Source: Pseudomonas sp. GM78 (GTDB lineage: Bacteria; Pseudomonadota; Gammaproteobacteria; Pseudomonadales; Pseudomonadaceae). Taken from it: a stretch of DNA of 64,000 bases. A program made the position numbers and the translations under genes. Of the stretch, positions 24,547 to 33,459 are shown in pieces; position 1 is the first letter of the stretch; each line of letters begins with the position of its first letter. Where the stretch lies: the NCBI RefSeq assembly GCF_000282475.1, contig NZ_AKJF01000208.1, forward strand, positions 1 to 64,000. The letters are read 5' to 3'. Below the pieces are notes generated by a model that was not told where the DNA came from, searched no databases, and saw only the letters and a list, made by a program, of their open reading frames with translations.

Positions 24547-24915
24547 ATGATTCAGACTCAATCCATGCTCGATGTGGCCGATAACAGCGGCGCACGCCGC
24601 GTTATGTGCATCAAGGTGCTGGGTGGCTCCCATCGTCGTTACGCTGGTATCGGTGACATCATCAAAGTTACCGTCAAGGAAGCAATTCCACGCGGTAAAG
24701 TGAAAAAAGGCCAAGTGATGACTGCTGTTGTAGTCCGCACTCGTCACGGCGTACGTCGTGCTGATGGCTCCATTATCCGCTTTGATGGCAACGCTGCTGT
24801 TCTTCTGAACAACAAGCAAGAGCCGATCGGCACCCGTATCTTTGGGCCAGTGACCCGTGAACTTCGTACTGAGAAGTTCATGAAGATCGTCTCGCTCGCC
24901 CCAGAAGTGCTGTAA
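24547..24915 (+). CDS. rplN: 50S ribosomal protein L14
   Basis: L14 forms bridge B8 with L19 between the subunits and is a target of the silencing factor RsfS. The 122-residue product begins [19 protein letters not shown] and has the [19 protein letters not shown] segment at about residues 37-55. First gene of the spc operon order; the 23-nt gap after rpsQ is too short for an independent promoter outside rpsQ. Confidence 0.97.
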   Translation: MIQTQSMLDVADNSGARRVMCIKVLGGSHRRYAGIGDIIKVTVKEAIPRGKVKKGQVMTAVVVRTRHGVRRADGSIIRFDGNAAVLLNNKQEPIGTRIFGPVTRELRTEKFMKIVSLAPEVL

Positions 24916-24926
24916 GGAGATCCGAC

Positions 24927-25241
24927 ATGCAAAAGATTCGTCGTGACGACGAGATCATCGTGATCGCCGGCAAAGACAAAGGTAAGCGCGGTAAGGTGCT
25001 GAAGGTTCTTGCTGACAACCGTCTGGTTGTTGGTGGTCTGAACCTGGTCAAGCGTCATACCAAGCCTAACCCGATGTCGGGCGTACAAGGCGGTATCGTC
25101 GAGAAAGAAGCGCCATTGCACGCTTCTAACGTAGCCATCTTCAACGGCGAAACCAACAAGGCTGACCGCGTTGGTTTCAAAGTAGAAGACGGTAAGAAAA
25201 TTCGTGTCTTCAAGTCGACCCAAAAAGCGGTTGATGCTTGA
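24927..25241 (+). CDS. rplX: 50S ribosomal protein L24
   Basis: L24 is an assembly initiator that binds the 5' end of 23S rRNA. The 104-residue product has an N-terminal KOW motif ([20 protein letters not shown] at about residues 7-26) and [10 protein letters not shown] after it. It lies between rplN and rplE. In E. coli the following junction holds the S8 feedback site; here the rplX-rplE gap is only 20 nt and no structure was obvious to the eye. Confidence 0.97.
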   Translation: MQKIRRDDEIIVIAGKDKGKRGKVLKVLADNRLVVGGLNLVKRHTKPNPMSGVQGGIVEKEAPLHASNVAIFNGETNKADRVGFKVEDGKKIRVFKSTQKAVDA

Positions 25242-25261
25242 ACACTGCTAGGTAGAAGACC

Positions 25262-25801
25262 ATGGCACGACTAAAAGAGATTTACCGGAAGGAAATCGCT
25301 CCGAAACTTAAGGAAGAACTTAAGCTTTCGAACGTGATGGAAGTTCCGCGCGTTACCAAAATCACCCTGAACATGGGTCTGGGCGAAGCGATCGGCGACA
25401 AAAAAGTCATCGAGCACGCTGTTGCTGACCTGGAAAAGATCACCGGCCAGAAAGTCGTTGTGACCTACGCTCGCAAATCCATCGCTGGCTTTAAAGTCCG
25501 TGAAGGTTGGCCGATCGGCGTCAAAGTGACCCTGCGCCGTGAGCGTATGTACGAGTTCCTGGATCGTCTGCTGTCGATCTCCCTGCCTCGGGTTCGCGAC
25601 TTCCGCGGCCTGAATGCCAAGTCCTTCGATGGTCGTGGCAACTACAGCATGGGCGTGAAAGAGCAGATCATCTTCCCGGAAATCGACTACGACAAGATCG
25701 ATGCTCTCCGCGGTCTGGACATCACCCTGACCACCACTGCCAAGAACGATGATGAAGGCCGCGCTCTGCTGCGTGCGTTCAAATTCCCGTTCCGCAACTG
25801 A
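25262..25801 (+). CDS. rplE: 50S ribosomal protein L5
   Basis: L5 binds 5S rRNA and forms bridge B1b with S13. The 179-residue product begins [19 protein letters not shown] and has the conserved LNMGLGEA and [17 protein letters not shown] segments near residues 37-44 and 113-129. Ordinary length and position in the spc operon, 13 nt before rpsN. Confidence 0.98.
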   Translation: MARLKEIYRKEIAPKLKEELKLSNVMEVPRVTKITLNMGLGEAIGDKKVIEHAVADLEKITGQKVVVTYARKSIAGFKVREGWPIGVKVTLRRERMYEFLDRLLSISLPRVRDFRGLNAKSFDGRGNYSMGVKEQIIFPEIDYDKIDALRGLDITLTTTAKNDDEGRALLRAFKFPFRN

Positions 25802-25814
25802 TTGGAGTAGGACC

Positions 25815-26120
25815 ATGGCCAAGATGAGCATGAAAAACCGCGAGCTGAAGCGTCAGCTCACGGTTGCCAAGTACGCCAAGAAGCGTGCAGCACTGAAAGC
25901 TATCATCGTCGATCTGAACGCAAGTCCAGAAGCACGTTGGGAAGCTACAGTTGCCCTGCAGAAGCAGCCACGTGACGCAAGCGCTTCGCGCATGCGTAAC
26001 CGCTGCCGCCTGACCGGTCGTCCACACGGCGTTTACCGCAAGTTCGGCCTTGGCCGTAACAAACTGCGTGAAGCGGCAATGCGTGGTGACGTACCAGGTC
26101 TGGTTAAAGCCAGCTGGTAA
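25815..26120 (+). CDS. rpsN: 30S ribosomal protein S14 (zinc-free type)
   Basis: S14 is a late-assembling 30S head protein. The 101-residue product, starting [14 protein letters not shown] at ATG 25815, is the long form without the CxxC zinc ribbon found in the short paralogue; only [19 protein letters not shown] near residues 61-79 contains a cysteine. ATG 25815 fits the family better than upstream in-frame codons inside rplE. It is followed by a 209-nt gap with a hairpin and a new promoter, an unusual break inside the spc operon. Confidence 0.97.
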   Translation: MAKMSMKNRELKRQLTVAKYAKKRAALKAIIVDLNASPEARWEATVALQKQPRDASASRMRNRCRLTGRPHGVYRKFGLGRNKLREAAMRGDVPGLVKASW

Positions 26121-26183
26121 GTACTGTCAAAGTCTCGGTGCGAGGGTTCGCAAGAACCTGACCGCCGGTGGCCTTGAATCTGG

Positions 26184-26212
26184 ATCAAGCCCCTTTTGGG
26201 GCTTGATTCATT
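26184..26212 (+). terminator. Terminator-like hairpin inside the spc operon
   Basis: A perfect 10-bp stem (26184-26193 with 26198-26207), TTTT loop, then TCATTT. The T tract is short, so termination may be partial. Its right arm contains the -35 box of the next promoter. Confidence 0.6.
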
Positions 26213-26231
26213 TCTGGGGTGTGTCTAGAAT
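26203..26231 (+). promoter_or_regulatory. Internal spc promoter before rpsH
   Basis: TTGATT (26203-26208) and TAGAAT (26226-26231) are separated by 17 bp. The leader to rpsH is about 92 nt and has a further small A+T-rich stretch before the TAGGAG site. The -35 box lies within the hairpin arm. Confidence 0.65.
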
Positions 26232-26329
26232 ACCCGGCTCGCCTGAGCCCGTGTTTTTTATACCCGGAGATTCTCGGCGACACGTAGTAGCCGCAAGGCT
26301 AATTTTTCTGTATTAGGAGCGTCTAGCCC

Positions 26330-26722
26330 ATGAGTATGCAGGACCCGTTAGCGGACATGCTAACTCGAATCCGTAATGCCCAGATGGCTGAAAAGTCCGT
26401 CGTAAGCATGCCATCTTCCACGTTGAAGGTAGCTGTTGCCAAAGTCCTGAAGGACGAAGGTTACATCGCGGGTTATCAGATCAGCAGCGAAACAAAACCA
26501 CTGCTGTCTATCGAGCTGAAATACTTCGAAGGCCGTCCGGTTATCGAAGAAGTGAAGCGCGTTAGCCGTCCAGGCCTGCGTCAGTACAAGTCCGTCGATG
26601 ATCTGCCAAAAGTACGTGGCGGTCTCGGTGTGTCTATCGTCTCCACCAACAAGGGTGTGATGACTGATCGTGCTGCGCGCGCTGCCGGTGTCGGCGGCGA
26701 AGTTCTTTGCACTGTGTTCTAA
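26330..26722 (+). CDS. rpsH: 30S ribosomal protein S8
   Basis: S8 is a primary 16S-binding protein and in E. coli the translational repressor of the spc operon. The 130-residue product begins [20 protein letters not shown] and ends with the RNA-binding signature [20 protein letters not shown]. It is preceded by a 209-nt gap with its own promoter, so here S8 heads a separate transcript; whether S8 feeds back on this leader is an open question. Confidence 0.97.
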   Translation: MSMQDPLADMLTRIRNAQMAEKSVVSMPSSTLKVAVAKVLKDEGYIAGYQISSETKPLLSIELKYFEGRPVIEEVKRVSRPGLRQYKSVDDLPKVRGGLGVSIVSTNKGVMTDRAARAAGVGGEVLCTVF

Positions 26723-26734
26723 GGGGGGATAAGC

Positions 26735-27268
26735 ATGTCTCGCGTCGCTAAGAACCCCGTTAAGCTGCCAGCCGGCGTCGAAGTAAAATTCGCAGGCCAA
26801 CAGCTTTCGGTGAAGGGTGCCAAGGGCACTCTCGAACTGAACATCCATTCGTCCGTTGAGATCGTTGAAGAAGCTGGTGAGCTGCGTTTCGCTGCTCGCA
26901 ATGGCGATCAACAAACTCGCGCAATGGCTGGTACCACTCGTGCGTTGGTAAACAACATGGTCCAAGGCGTAAGCCAAGGCTTCGAGCGCAAGCTCCAGCT
27001 GGTCGGTGTTGGTTACAAAGCGCAAGCAAAAGGCACAGTGCTGAACCTGGCTCTTGGCTTCTCGCACCCAGTGGATTATGAACTGCCGGAAGGCATCACC
27101 GCTGAGACTCCTAGCCAGACCGATATCCTGATCAAGGGCATCGATAAGCAGCTGGTAGGTCAAGTGGCCGCCGAGATCCGCGACTTCCGTCCACCAGAGC
27201 CGTACAAAGGCAAAGGTGTGCGCTACGCGGACGAAGTCGTCCGTCGTAAAGAAGCCAAGAAGAAGTAG
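26735..27268 (+). CDS. rplF: 50S ribosomal protein L6
   Basis: L6 lies near the sarcin-ricin loop and is needed for late 50S assembly. The 177-residue product has the tandem L6 folds and the C-terminal signature [21 protein letters not shown] at about residues 152-172. It begins [19 protein letters not shown]. Gaps of 12 and 10 nt to rpsH and rplR keep it within the rpsH-led transcript. Confidence 0.97.
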   Translation: MSRVAKNPVKLPAGVEVKFAGQQLSVKGAKGTLELNIHSSVEIVEEAGELRFAARNGDQQTRAMAGTTRALVNNMVQGVSQGFERKLQLVGVGYKAQAKGTVLNLALGFSHPVDYELPEGITAETPSQTDILIKGIDKQLVGQVAAEIRDFRPPEPYKGKGVRYADEVVRRKEAKKK

Positions 27269-27278
27269 GGCATAGCAA

Positions 27279-27629
27279 ATGACCGACAAAAAAGTTACTC
27301 GACTGCGTCGCGCTCGCAAAGCACGCCTGAAAATGCACGAACTCGAAGTCGTGCGTCTCTGCGTGTTCCGCTCGTCGCAGCACATCTACGCCCAGGTCAT
27401 TTCGGCCGACGGCAACAAAGTCCTGGCAAGCGCCTCGACTTTGGATAAAGAACTGCGTGATGGCGCCACTGGCAACATCGACGCGGCCACTAAGGTTGGC
27501 CAGCTGGTCGCTACGCGTGCTAAGGCCGCTGGCGTCTCGCAGGTGGCTTTCGACCGCTCTGGCTTCAAGTACCACGGCCGCGTTAAAGCGCTGGCTGATG
27601 CTGCTCGTGAAGCTGGGCTGGAGTTCTAA
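27279..27629 (+). CDS. rplR: 50S ribosomal protein L18
   Basis: L18 delivers 5S rRNA to the large subunit together with L5. The 116-residue product has the basic N-terminal tail ([17 protein letters not shown]) and the core [12 protein letters not shown] at about residues 28-39, ending with [17 protein letters not shown]. Ordinary spc operon member, 3 nt before rpsE. Confidence 0.97.
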   Translation: MTDKKVTRLRRARKARLKMHELEVVRLCVFRSSQHIYAQVISADGNKVLASASTLDKELRDGATGNIDAATKVGQLVATRAKAAGVSQVAFDRSGFKYHGRVKALADAAREAGLEF

Positions 27630-27632
27630 GTT

Positions 27633-28133
27633 ATGTCAAATAACGACCAAAAGCGCGACGAAGGCTACATCGAGAAGCTGGTTCAAGTTAACCGCGTAGC
27701 CAAAACCGTTAAAGGCGGCCGTATCTTCACTTTCACCGCGTTGACCGTGGTTGGTGATGGTAAAGGGCGTGTTGGCTTCGGCCGTGGCAAGTCGCGTGAA
27801 GTGCCTGCTGCGATCCAGAAGGCAATGGAAGCTGCTCGCCGCAACATGATCCAGGTTGATCTGAACGGCACCACCCTGCAGTACGCAATGAAGTCCGCCC
27901 ACGGCGCTTCGAAGGTGTACATGCAGCCTGCTTCTGAAGGTACCGGTATCATCGCTGGCGGCGCAATGCGTGCCGTTCTCGAAGTTGCTGGCGTTCAGAA
28001 CGTTCTGGCCAAGTGCTACGGCTCGACTAACCCGGTAAACGTGGTTCACGCCACTTTCAAGGGTTTGAAAGCAATGCAGTCTCCTGAGTCCATCGCTGCC
28101 AAGCGTGGCAAAAGCGTCAAGGAGATCTTCTGA
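27633..28133 (+). CDS. rpsE: 30S ribosomal protein S5
   Basis: S5 contributes to decoding accuracy and the mRNA entry helicase site; changes in its N-terminal loop give spectinomycin resistance. The 166-residue product has the double-stranded-RNA-binding-like segment ([20 protein letters not shown] at about residues 20-39) with the usual KGGR loop intact, so spectinomycin sensitivity is expected, and a C-terminal domain ending [10 protein letters not shown]. rpmD follows after 2 nt. Confidence 0.98.
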
Positions 28134-28135
28134 TC

Positions 28136-28312
28136 ATGGCTACCGTTAAAGTTACGCTGATCAAAAGCATGACCGGCCGCATCCCTAACCACAAACTGTG
28201 TGTTAAGGGTCTGGGTCTGCGTCGCATCGGTCACACTGTAGAAGTCCAGGATACTCCCGAGAATCGCGGGATGATCAACAAGGCTTACTACATGCTGCGT
28301 GTCGAGGGTTAA
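28136..28312 (+). CDS. rpmD: 50S ribosomal protein L30
   Basis: L30 is a small 50S protein bound near helix 38 of 23S rRNA. The 58-residue product, [20 protein letters not shown] onwards, matches the family in length and in the core [19 protein letters not shown] at about residues 19-37. It is short and was found by translating the gap between rpsE and rplO, with 2- and 3-nt spacings. Confidence 0.96.
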
Positions 28313-28315
28313 TCG

Positions 28316-28753
28316 ATGAAACTCAATGATCTGAGTCCAGCGCCGGGTTCCCGTCGCGAAAAGCATCGTCCGGGCCGTGGTATCGGTAGTGGTTTGGGTA
28401 AGACTGGTGGCCGTGGTCACAAAGGTCAGACTTCCCGCTCCGGTGGCACCATCGCTCCAGGCTTTGAAGGCGGTCAACAGCCGCTGCATCGTCGCCTGCC
28501 GAAGTTCGGTTTCGTTTCCCTGAAAGCCATGGACCGCGCAGAAGTGCGTCTGTCCGAGCTGGCTAAAGTGGAAGGCGACATCGTCACCGTGCAGTCCCTG
28601 AAAGATGCCAACGTGATCAACGTCAACGTACAGCGTGTGAAAATCATGCTGTCCGGTGAAGTGACTCGCGCTGTCACTATCGGCAAGGGAATCGGCGCCA
28701 CCAAAGGTGCGCGTGCGGCTATCGAAGCAGCTGGCGGCAAGTTCGAGGAATAA
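28316..28753 (+). CDS. rplO: 50S ribosomal protein L15
   Basis: L15 is a late assembly protein with a long glycine- and arginine-rich N-terminal extension that threads into 23S rRNA. The 145-residue product shows this extension ([19 protein letters not shown] at about residues 22-40) and the globular C-terminal domain. Its stop codon directly abuts the secY ATG, so L15 and SecY synthesis are probably coupled. Confidence 0.97.
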   Translation: MKLNDLSPAPGSRREKHRPGRGIGSGLGKTGGRGHKGQTSRSGGTIAPGFEGGQQPLHRRLPKFGFVSLKAMDRAEVRLSELAKVEGDIVTVQSLKDANVINVNVQRVKIMLSGEVTRAVTIGKGIGATKGARAAIEAAGGKFEE

Positions 28754-30082
28754 ATGGCTAAGCAAGGTGCTCTCTCTGCGCTCGGCAAAGGCGGTATGTC
28801 TGAACTCTGGGCTCGTCTGCGTTTTCTGTTCCTGGCGATTATCGTCTACCGAATAGGCGCACACATCCCGGTTCCAGGTATCAACCCGGACCGACTCGCG
28901 GACCTGTTTCGACAGAATGAGGGGACCATTCTTAGCTTGTTCAACATGTTTTCCGGCGGCGCGCTGGAGCGGATGAGCATCTTTGCACTGGGGATCATGC
29001 CGTACATTTCGGCATCGATCATCATGCAACTGATGACCGCCGTCAGCCCGCAGCTGGAGCAGTTGAAGAAGGAAGGTGAAGCTGGCCGTCGCAAGATCAG
29101 CCAGTACACCCGCTACCTCACCGTCGTTCTTGCTCTTGTCCAGGCCATTGGCATGTCCATTGGTCTGGCAGGGCAGGGCGTTTCGTTCACTGGTGACTTT
29201 AGCTTTCATTTCGTCGCGGTAACCACTTTTGTGGCTGGTGCGATGTTCATGATGTGGCTGGGTGAGCAGATTACTGAGCGTGGTGTTGGCAACGGTATCT
29301 CGATGTTGATTTTTTCGGGTATCGTCGCCGGTCTTCCGAGAGCGATCGGGCAGTCTTTCGAGTCTGCGCGTCAGGGTGATATCAATATCTTCGCCCTGGT
29401 TGCCATCGGTTTGCTGGCAGTAGCGATTATCGGTTTCGTGGTGTTCATTGAGCGTGGTCAGCGTCGTATTGCTGTTCACTACGCCAAGCGTCAGCAGGGC
29501 CGCAAGGTCTTCGCTGCGCAGACAAGCCACTTGCCGCTGAAGGTGAACATGGCCGGTGTTATTCCGGCTATTTTCGCGAGCAGCATCTTGCTGTTCCCGG
29601 CTTCGTTGGGTGCCTGGTTCGGCCAGTCTGAAGGTATGGGCTGGTTGCAGGACATCTCGCAGTCGATCGCTCCTGGTCAGCCGTTGAATATTCTGCTGTT
29701 TAGTGCAGGGATTATTTTCTTCTGCTTCTTCTATACGGCGTTGATGTTCAATCCGAAAGACGTAGCGGAGAACCTGAAGAAGTCCGGTGCCTTTATTCCG
29801 GGTATCCGTCCAGGTGAGCAGTCTGCGCGCTACATTGATGGCGTACTGACTCGTTTGACCCTGTTCGGTGCTCTTTACATGACGGCCGTCTGCCTGTTGC
29901 CCCAGTTCCTGGTGGTTGCAGCCAACGTACCGTTCTACCTTGGCGGGACCTCGTTGCTGATCGTCGTCGTGGTTGTGATGGACTTCATGTCCCAAGTACA
30001 ATCGCACCTCGTTTCGCACCAGTACGAATCCCTGATGAAGAAAGCCAACCTGAAGGGTTACGGCAGCGGCATGCTGCGCTGA
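28754..30082 (+). CDS. secY: Preprotein translocase subunit SecY
   Basis: SecY is the protein-conducting channel of the inner membrane. The 442-residue product has ten hydrophobic segments and the family signatures [16 protein letters not shown] at about residues 78-93 (lateral gate helix 2) and [17 protein letters not shown] at about 236-252 (cytoplasmic loop that binds SecA and the ribosome). It starts directly at the rplO stop. Its partner SecE is encoded at 2971-3339; SecG is outside the window. Confidence 0.98.
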   Translation: MAKQGALSALGKGGMSELWARLRFLFLAIIVYRIGAHIPVPGINPDRLADLFRQNEGTILSLFNMFSGGALERMSIFALGIMPYISASIIMQLMTAVSPQLEQLKKEGEAGRRKISQYTRYLTVVLALVQAIGMSIGLAGQGVSFTGDFSFHFVAVTTFVAGAMFMMWLGEQITERGVGNGISMLIFSGIVAGLPRAIGQSFESARQGDINIFALVAIGLLAVAIIGFVVFIERGQRRIAVHYAKRQQGRKVFAAQTSHLPLKVNMAGVIPAIFASSILLFPASLGAWFGQSEGMGWLQDISQSIAPGQPLNILLFSAGIIFFCFFYTALMFNPKDVAENLKKSGAFIPGIRPGEQSARYIDGVLTRLTLFGALYMTAVCLLPQFLVVAANVPFYLGGTSLLIVVVVVMDFMSQVQSHLVSHQYESLMKKANLKGYGSGMLR

Positions 30083-30106
30083 CCCATAAGGTTCGAGGAG
30101 TTGGTG

Positions 30107-30223
30107 ATGAAAGTTCGTGCATCGGTGAAAAAGCTGTGCCGTAACTGCAAGATTATTCGCCGCGAAGGTGTTGTTCGAGTAATTTGCAGCGCGGAACCGC
30201 GTCACAAACAGCGCCAAGGCTGA
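30107..30223 (+). CDS. rpmJ: 50S ribosomal protein L36 (zinc-binding type)
   Basis: L36 is the smallest 50S protein. The 38-residue product is the C+ form with an intact zinc ribbon (Cys11, Cys14, Cys27, His32), as shown by [17 protein letters not shown] and PRHKQ. Zinc-limited pseudomonads often have a second, zinc-free paralogue elsewhere; this is the zinc-binding one. It is 24 nt after secY and is followed by a terminator-like hairpin. Confidence 0.96.
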
Positions 30224-30240
30224 GTGTGATCTGCTTGAAG

Positions 30241-30268
30241 CCCGGCAGCTAGTGCGCTGCCGGGTTGA
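30241..30268 (+). terminator. Terminator-like hairpin after rpmJ
   Basis: A perfect 9-bp G-C-rich stem (30241-30249 with 30256-30264) followed by TTGATTATTTGTTATT. It ends the spc transcript, at least in part. The bases after the stem also form the -35 box of the alpha operon promoter. Confidence 0.75.
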
Positions 30269-30293
30269 TTATTTGTTATTACAGCGATATTAT
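30265..30293 (+). promoter_or_regulatory. Promoter of the alpha operon
   Basis: TTGATT (30265-30270) and TATTAT (30288-30293) with 17-bp spacing, giving a leader of about 53 nt to rpsM. It abuts the hairpin after rpmJ, the same layout as before rpsH. Confidence 0.7.
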
Positions 30294-30352
30294 CTCGCGC
30301 CCTATTTCTTGGCTTCCGGGGCGTAGGTAGCTGTCAATTGGAGTCCCACTGA

Positions 30353-30709
30353 ATGGCCCGTATTGCAGGCGTTAACATTCCAGATAACAAGCACACTGTT
30401 ATCTCGCTGACCTACATCTATGGTGTTGGTCGCACTACTGCGCAGAAAATTTGCGCAGAGACTGGGGTAAACCCAGCCGCAAAGATCAAAGATCTGAGCG
30501 ACGAGCAGATTGAGCAGTTGCGTGGCGAAGTGGCGAAGTTCACCACTGAAGGTGACCTGCGTCGCGAAATCAACATGAAAATCAAGCGTTTGATGGACCT
30601 CGGTTGCTACCGTGGTCTGCGTCATCGTCGTGGTCTTCCAGTACGCGGTCAGCGTACCAAGACTAACGCGCGTACCCGTAAAGGTCCGCGTAAGCCGATC
30701 CGCAAGTAA
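30353..30709 (+). CDS. rpsM: 30S ribosomal protein S13
   Basis: S13 forms inter-subunit bridges B1a/B1b from the 30S head and contacts P-site tRNA with its C-terminal tail. The 118-residue product begins [20 protein letters not shown] and ends with the basic tail [15 protein letters not shown]; the helix-hairpin-helix segment [12 protein letters not shown] is at about residues 23-34. First gene of the alpha operon, behind its own promoter. Confidence 0.98.
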   Translation: MARIAGVNIPDNKHTVISLTYIYGVGRTTAQKICAETGVNPAAKIKDLSDEQIEQLRGEVAKFTTEGDLRREINMKIKRLMDLGCYRGLRHRRGLPVRGQRTKTNARTRKGPRKPIRK

Positions 30710-30739
30710 TCGCCCACGCGAATCGACAGGAAATTAATC

Positions 30740-31129
30740 ATGGCAAAACCTGCTGCTCGTCCTCGTAAAAAAGTTAAAAAGACAGTGGTTGATGGCATCG
30801 CCCACATCCATGCTTCTTTTAACAACACCATCGTGACCATCACCGACCGTCAAGGTAACGCGCTTTCTTGGGCTACCTCCGGTGGTTCGGGTTTCCGCGG
30901 TTCCCGCAAGTCCACCCCGTTTGCTGCTCAAGTAGCTGCTGAACGTGCTGGTCAAGCTGCGCTGGAATATGGCCTGAAAAACCTCGACGTAAACGTCAAA
31001 GGTCCAGGTCCAGGTCGTGAGTCTGCTGTCCGTGCATTGAACGGCTGTGGCTATAAGATCGCCAGCATCACCGACGTGACGCCAATCCCGCACAACGGGT
31101 GCCGTCCGCCGAAGAAGCGCCGCGTGTAA
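30740..31129 (+). CDS. rpsK: 30S ribosomal protein S11
   Basis: S11 lies on the 30S platform beside the E-site mRNA path. The 129-residue product has the core [20 protein letters not shown] at about residues 23-42 and the C-terminal [15 protein letters not shown], which contains the Asn-Gly where an isoaspartate forms in E. coli S11. 30 nt after rpsM and 18 nt before rpsD in the alpha operon. Confidence 0.98.
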   Translation: MAKPAARPRKKVKKTVVDGIAHIHASFNNTIVTITDRQGNALSWATSGGSGFRGSRKSTPFAAQVAAERAGQAALEYGLKNLDVNVKGPGPGRESAVRALNGCGYKIASITDVTPIPHNGCRPPKKRRV

Positions 31130-31147
31130 TCCAGGAGATTGTAAAGA

Positions 31148-31768
31148 ATGGCTCGTTACATTGGTCCAAAATGCAAACTCGCTCGTCGCGAAGGCACCGA
31201 TCTCTTCCTGAAGAGCGGCGTGCGCGCGATCGAATCGAAGTGCAACATTGAAGCAGCACCTGGTATCCACGGCCAACGCCGCGGTCGCCAGTCCGATTAC
31301 GGCACCCAACTGCGTGAAAAGCAGAAGGTCCGTCGTATCTACGGCGTTCTCGAGCGTCAGTTCAGCGGCTACTACAAAGAAGCTGCTGGCAAGAAAGGTG
31401 CAACCGGTGAAAACCTGCTGCAACTGCTCGAATGCCGTCTGGACAACGTCGTATACCGTATGGGCTTTGGTTCGACTCGTGCCGAATCCCGTCAGCTGGT
31501 ATCGCACAAGTCGATCAGCGTAAACGGTCAGACCGTTAACGTTCCGTCCTACCAGGTTCGTGCTGGTGACGTGGTTGCTGTTCGCGAGAAAGCAAAAAAC
31601 CAACTTCGCATTGTCCAAGCTCTCGATCTGTGTGCCCAACGTGGCCGCGTAGAATGGGTAGAAGTAGACACTGAGAAGAAGTCGGGCGTTTTCAAGAACG
31701 TTCCAGCTCGCAGTGATCTGTCCGCCGACATCAACGAAAGCCTGATTGTCGAGCTCTACTCCAAGTAA
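31148..31768 (+). CDS. rpsD: 30S ribosomal protein S4
   Basis: S4 starts 30S body assembly and in E. coli represses the alpha operon. The 206-residue product begins [20 protein letters not shown] and has the S4 RNA-binding domain ([20 protein letters not shown] at about residues 92-111). The residues where ram accuracy mutations usually fall appear unaltered. rpoA follows after 22 nt. Confidence 0.98.
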   Translation: MARYIGPKCKLARREGTDLFLKSGVRAIESKCNIEAAPGIHGQRRGRQSDYGTQLREKQKVRRIYGVLERQFSGYYKEAAGKKGATGENLLQLLECRLDNVVYRMGFGSTRAESRQLVSHKSISVNGQTVNVPSYQVRAGDVVAVREKAKNQLRIVQALDLCAQRGRVEWVEVDTEKKSGVFKNVPARSDLSADINESLIVELYSK

Positions 31769-31790
31769 GGGCTAGAAAATAGGTGCATCC

Positions 31791-32792
31791 ATGCAGATTT
31801 CGGTAAATGAGTTCCTGACACCTCGCCATATTGATGTGCAAGTTGTCAGTCCAACCCGCGCCAAGATCACGCTCGAGCCTCTCGAGCGTGGCTTTGGCCA
31901 CACCCTGGGCAACGCGCTGCGCCGCATCCTGTTGTCCTCAATGCCCGGCTGTGCAGTAGTCGAGGCCGAGATTGACGGTGTGCTCCACGAGTACAGCGCC
32001 ATCGAAGGTGTACAGGAAGACGTAATTGAAATCCTGTTGAACCTTAAAGGTCTGGCTATCAAGCTGCACGGCCGTGACGAAGTTACGCTGACCTTGTCGA
32101 AGAAGGGTTCGGGGGTGGTTACCGCTGCCGATATTCAGCTGGATCATGATGTCGAGATCGTTAATCCCGATCACGTAATCGCTAACCTGGCGTCTAACGG
32201 CGCCCTGAACATGAAGCTCGTAGTAGCTCGTGGTCGTGGTTATGAACCGGCAGACTCGCGTCAGAGCGATGAAGACGAAAGCCGCAGCATCGGTCGCTTG
32301 CAGCTTGACTCTTCGTTCAGCCCGGTTCGCCGTATCGCATACGTGGTGGAAAACGCCCGTGTCGAGCAGCGTACTAACCTGGACAAGCTGGTTATTGATC
32401 TGGAAACCAACGGTACCCTGGATCCTGAAGAGGCTATCCGTCGTGCTGCAACCATCCTGCAACAGCAGTTGGCTGCGTTCGTCGACCTCAAAGGTGACAG
32501 TGAGCCAGTGGTTGTCGAGCAGGAAGACGAGATCGATCCGATCCTGCTTCGCCCGGTTGACGATCTGGAACTGACTGTACGTTCGGCTAACTGCCTTAAG
32601 GCGGAAAACATCTACTACATCGGCGACCTGATTCAGCGTACCGAAGTAGAGCTGTTGAAGACTCCGAACCTGGGCAAGAAATCCTTGACTGAAATCAAGG
32701 ACGTTCTGGCCTCCCGCGGTCTGTCCCTCGGCATGCGCCTCGACAACTGGCCGCCTGCAAGTCTTAAGAAGGACGACAAGGCGACTGCCTGA
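31791..32792 (+). CDS. rpoA: DNA-directed RNA polymerase subunit alpha
   Basis: The alpha dimer nucleates RNA polymerase assembly and reads UP elements and activators. The 333-residue product has the N-terminal assembly domain ([20 protein letters not shown] at about residues 29-48), a linker near 235-250, and the C-terminal DNA-binding domain with helix-hairpin-helix motifs ([20 protein letters not shown] near 297-316). It lies between rpsD and rplQ, the universal alpha operon order. Confidence 0.99.
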   Translation: MQISVNEFLTPRHIDVQVVSPTRAKITLEPLERGFGHTLGNALRRILLSSMPGCAVVEAEIDGVLHEYSAIEGVQEDVIEILLNLKGLAIKLHGRDEVTLTLSKKGSGVVTAADIQLDHDVEIVNPDHVIANLASNGALNMKLVVARGRGYEPADSRQSDEDESRSIGRLQLDSSFSPVRRIAYVVENARVEQRTNLDKLVIDLETNGTLDPEEAIRRAATILQQQLAAFVDLKGDSEPVVVEQEDEIDPILLRPVDDLELTVRSANCLKAENIYYIGDLIQRTEVELLKTPNLGKKSLTEIKDVLASRGLSLGMRLDNWPPASLKKDDKATA

Positions 32793-32834
32793 TCGTCGTA
32801 ATCACCGAACGTAGTGTTTGGTAAGGAATGAACC

Positions 32835-33221
32835 ATGCGTCATCGTAAAAGTGGTCGTCACCTGAGCCGCACCAGCTCGCACCGCAAGGCCATGTTCCAA
32901 AACATGGCGGTGTCGCTGTTCGAGCACGAGCTGATCAAAACTACTCTGCCAAAAGCTAAAGAACTGCGCCGCGTTGCCGAGCCGCTGATCACTTTGGCCA
33001 AGACAGACAGCGTTGCTAACCGTCGTCTGGCTTTCGACCGTACTCGTTCGAAAGCTATCGTTGGTAAGCTCTTCAACGACCTGGGCAAGCGTTACGCTAC
33101 CCGTGAGGGTGGCTACCTGCGCATCCTCAAGTGCGGTTTCCGCGCTGGCGACAACGCGCCTATGGCGTACGTCGAGTTGGTTGATCGTGCTACTGCTGGC
33201 GAAGCTGTATCCGCCGAGTAA
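32835..33221 (+). CDS. rplQ: 50S ribosomal protein L17
   Basis: L17 lies near the tunnel exit on the solvent side. The 128-residue product begins [20 protein letters not shown] and has the [14 protein letters not shown] segment at about residues 42-55. Last gene of the alpha operon, 42 nt after rpoA, closed by a strong terminator. The next gene, a catalase, is an independent unit. Confidence 0.97.
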   Translation: MRHRKSGRHLSRTSSHRKAMFQNMAVSLFEHELIKTTLPKAKELRRVAEPLITLAKTDSVANRRLAFDRTRSKAIVGKLFNDLGKRYATREGGYLRILKCGFRAGDNAPMAYVELVDRATAGEAVSAE

Positions 33222-33241
33222 GACGTCAGTCTGAAACAAAG

Positions 33242-33265
33242 AACCGGGCCTAGTGCCCGGTTTTT
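33242..33265 (+). terminator. Terminator of the alpha operon
   Basis: An 8-bp stem (33242-33249 with 33255-33262, closing in the T run) followed by five T. It ends the long ribosomal-protein block. Confidence 0.9.
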
Positions 33266-33459
33266 CGTGTCTGTAAGAAAAGCGCGCTGCGTACAAGCGG
33301 TCACCCGCTTCAAGTGGTCATCATGGGTCGGGGATGATAATTAGTAATTTTCTATCGATGTCTGCAGGTTAATGAATTTGTAGGTGTCACATTGATGATC
33401 AATACTCCCTCTCAGCCGATTAGCCGGCAGTTCAAGACCGACAGAGGAAGGAAGATCAC

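Noticed and set aside
33390-33405. TTGATGATCAA upstream of katA as an Anr/FNR box
   Set aside because: The half-sites are separated by one base and not four, so the spacing is wrong for the FNR family.
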